5,454 nt of DNA from Balneolales bacterium (GTDB taxonomy: Bacteria; Bacteroidota; Rhodothermia; Balneolales; Balneolaceae). Position 1 is the first letter of the stretch, and each line of letters opens with the position of its first letter. Positions 4,996 to 5,454 of this stretch are shown in pieces. The notes under the pieces were generated by a model, which saw nothing but the letters and a program-made list of their open reading frames with translations, had not been told where the DNA came from and searched no databases. The position numbers and the translations under genes are program-made. The stretch lies in contig JAURMN010000066.1 in the NCBI GenBank assembly GCA_030830725.1, positions 1 to 5,454 of the forward strand, written 5' to 3'.

Positions 4996-5454
4996 TTATC
5001 TATACCCATCCTGGTGAACACCCCCAATTGCCCGTCCACTTGGCTCATTCATTTTCTTAAACGCCTCATCCCATTCCAAAGCCACAGGTGTTGAACACGC
5101 CACTGAAGCCACTGAGGGTACAGTCAATGCAGCAGCTGAACTCGGAAAATGCTTCTCGAAGATCGTGCGATAATAGTATTCCTCTTTCGTGCGTGGAGGT
5201 TGTACCGGAAATCGTGTCGAGGCTGTAGCAAATTCCGCCTCCGAAACTACCTCAGCAACCATCTCTTTCAGTGTATCAATCCAGCTATACCCGACCCCAT
5301 CGGAAAATTGCTCTTTTTGTCTCCAGGCCACACTTTCGGGTAGATATTCCTCAAATGCCTTTCGCAAAATCCACTTTTCCATTCGCCCGTTACCCGCCAT
5401 TTTATCCGCCGGATTCAGGCGCATGGCCACATCCATAAATTCTTTGTCCAAGAA
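4996..5454 (-). CDS. asnB: Asparagine synthetase B (glutamine-hydrolysing), C-terminal part (5' end outside window)
   Basis: The frame enters from the window edge (FLDKEFMDVAM...) and stops at TAA 4996-4998, giving about 152 C-terminal residues of a protein that is normally about 550. The TTG at 5449-5451 is an internal Leu codon, not a start. The fragment matches the synthetase domain of the E. coli AsnB type: MRLNPADKM and GNGRMEKWILR, then YLPESVAWRQKEQFSDGVGY with SWIDTLKEM, KEEYYYRTIFEKHFP, ALEWDEAFKKMNEPSGRAIG and the terminal GVHQDGYR. The enzyme makes asparagine from aspartate, glutamine and ATP in the cytoplasm. The glutaminase domain and most of the ATP-pyrophosphatase core lie beyond the window. 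No damage is seen. It converges with the HMA-MauE gene and is not in an operon with anything visible here. Confidence 0.95.
   Translation of the reverse strand, partial: FLDKEFMDVAMRLNPADKMAGNGRMEKWILRKAFEEYLPESVAWRQKEQFSDGVGYSWIDTLKEMVAEVVSEAEFATASTRFPVQPPRTKEEYYYRTIFEKHFPSSAAALTVPSVASVACSTPVALEWDEAFKKMNEPSGRAIGGVHQDGYR

Noticed and set aside
5149..5343. Plus-strand open frame of 64 codons
   Set aside because: It is antisense to the strongly conserved asnB coding sequence, with no independent support.

Overview
The window looks like chromosomal DNA from a bacterium of the Bacteroidota/Balneolota/Rhodothermota/Ignavibacteria side of the FCB group. The main pointers are a secreted protein ending in a type IX secretion (T9SS) type A sorting domain of the YPNPFNPST class, a GlmU-like protein of the Bacteroidota-type family without the classical GlmU N-terminal signature, and a tRNA-Leu with no encoded CCA. 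No phage, IS or CRISPR signature is visible.

Layout. (1) Positions 1-479 (+) hold the 3' end of a secreted-type amidohydrolase of the TolB-propeller-associated group. (2) A tRNA-Leu(CAG) lies at 526-609 (-). (3) A complete GlmU-like bifunctional amino-sugar enzyme lies at 689-2002 (-), with a good sigma70-like promoter at 2070-2099. (4) Divergent from it, at 2127-2310 (+), is the wreck of glmS. It keeps a strong ribosome binding site and the first ~31 codons, joined out of frame to the last ~30 codons. (5) A 156-bp gap without a gene carries a promoter candidate. (6) Positions 2467-4116 (+) encode a secreted seven-repeat propeller-like protein with a T9SS tail, interrupted by one in-frame amber codon at 2890-2892 exactly where the repeat pattern calls for tryptophan. 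(7) Positions 4167-4967 (+) encode an HMA metal-binding domain fused to a MauE/DoxX-like membrane domain. (8) Positions 4996-5454 (-) are the C-terminal part of asparagine synthetase B, which runs off the window.

How the genes relate. GlmS makes glucosamine-6-phosphate, and GlmU-type enzymes convert glucosamine-1-phosphate to UDP-GlcNAc. The divergent glmS/glmU-like pair is therefore a coherent amino-sugar (peptidoglycan/LPS precursor) locus. Only the glmU-like half is intact here, so a second glmS elsewhere, uptake of amino sugars, or an assembly/strain-level deletion must be considered. The other genes have no obvious functional link with one another.

The most noteworthy content is the pair of lesions, the internally deleted glmS and the nonsense-interrupted T9SS protein, less than 700 bp apart. 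I see no convincing new multi-gene system in this window.
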